DNA from: Pseudomonadota bacterium
GTDB lineage: Bacteria; Myxococcota_A; Polyangia; Polyangiales; Polyangiaceae
Assembly (NCBI GenBank): GCA_023418705.1
Contig: JAEZYZ010000200.1
Coordinates: forward strand, 1-37,537
Length of the DNA: 37,537 nucleotides
Direction of reading: 5' to 3'
Part shown: one piece after another, positions 37,319 through 37,537 of the stretch
Layout: every line of letters starts with the position of its first letter
How positions within the stretch are numbered: position 1 is the stretch's first letter
Notes under the pieces: generated by a model
Told to the model about the DNA's origin: nothing
What the model saw: only the letters and a program-made list of their open reading frames with translations
The model's database searches: none
Translations under genes and position numbers: made by a program

Positions 37319-37336
37319 CGCAGGGTGCGGAGGCGG

Positions 37337-37537
37337 AGCGTGGTCACAGGCAGACCATCAGGGCCTTCGGCCCACCTCGAGTCGGGGAAAACGGACTTCA
37401 CGACGGAGACAGCGAGCTGGGTCGACGAGTCTGGCTCGGAGATGGGTCACAAGAAGAGCGGAAGAGCGGAAGGAGGACCGACGTCGTCGGTCCCCGATCG
37501 GCGTCGATCTCCACCGGCGCGACGTGTTTCGCTGTGA
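37337..37537 (+). repeat. R1 dispersed intergenic repeat, copy at window end
   Basis: From 37357 to 37537 it aligns gap-free with 8076-8256, including the mini-hairpin, the palindrome (GGACCGACG, T, CGTCGGTCC at 37475-37493) and the ending GCTGTGA. GGTCACAGGCAG near 37341 marks the module boundary. It starts about 20 nt after the pilT stop, so like copy 1 it follows a gene end. It may continue past the window. Confidence 0.85.

Overview
The window is high-GC DNA in which third codon positions are nearly always G or C, so almost every real gene has long antisense shadows. Several features point to a deltaproteobacterial lineage of the Myxococcota/Polyangia type: lipoproteins with Gly/Thr-rich linkers, an aryl-sulfotransferase-like lipoprotein, a eukaryote-like Ser/Thr kinase, a PilT motor ATPase, a GldA/F/G-like ABC system and a DUF3634 protein. 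This placement is inferred from gene content; no rRNA or tRNA gene was seen.

Layout. (1) Positions 1-3147, minus strand: a tight run of a small helical protein, a fused aconitase-superfamily enzyme with the swivel domain first, a SlyD-like FKBP isomerase, and a partial gene leaving the window. (2) 3305-6396: a formylglycine-enzyme-like lipoprotein, a sensorless histidine kinase, and an alpha/beta hydrolase overlapping a ribbon-helix-helix regulator. (3) 6600-10874: an S41 carboxyl-terminal protease, a repeat-rich intergenic segment, then an outer-membrane pair (lipoprotein-sorting-like protein and FadL/OmpP1 channel). (4) 11312-15996: four surface lipoprotein genes, the last two being tandem paralogues that look homogenised by gene conversion. 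(5) 16045-21368: priA coupled to a Ser/Thr kinase, a DUF3634 protein, and lysC. (6) 21610-22633: an isolated FliO-like/FliP(SctR)-like pair, the core of a type III export gate. (7) 22843-27888: a promoter, a possible 29-codon leader ORF, a GldA-like ATPase, an ABC-2 permease, a GldG-like protein and a DUF4340 protein, closed by an intrinsic terminator. (8) 27930-28407: a nest of repeat modules. (9) 28681-31356: a DUF3108 lipoprotein, an HNH endonuclease and a NUDIX hydrolase. (10) 31719-37318: pheT without pheS, two envelope proteins and a PilT ATPase with a long N-terminal extension.

Two intergenic repeat families recur. R1 is about 180-195 nt, with a 104-nt module bounded by a TCACAGGAAG-like sequence. 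It occurs at 8061, 28126, 28305 (one module) and 37337, with a degenerate piece near 27930. R2 is about 90-115 nt and occurs at 8306 and 31367. The least explained items are these repeats, the duplicated two-repeat lipoprotein family and the orphan FliO-SctR pair. I saw no CRISPR array, transposase, phage gene or recognisable defence system.
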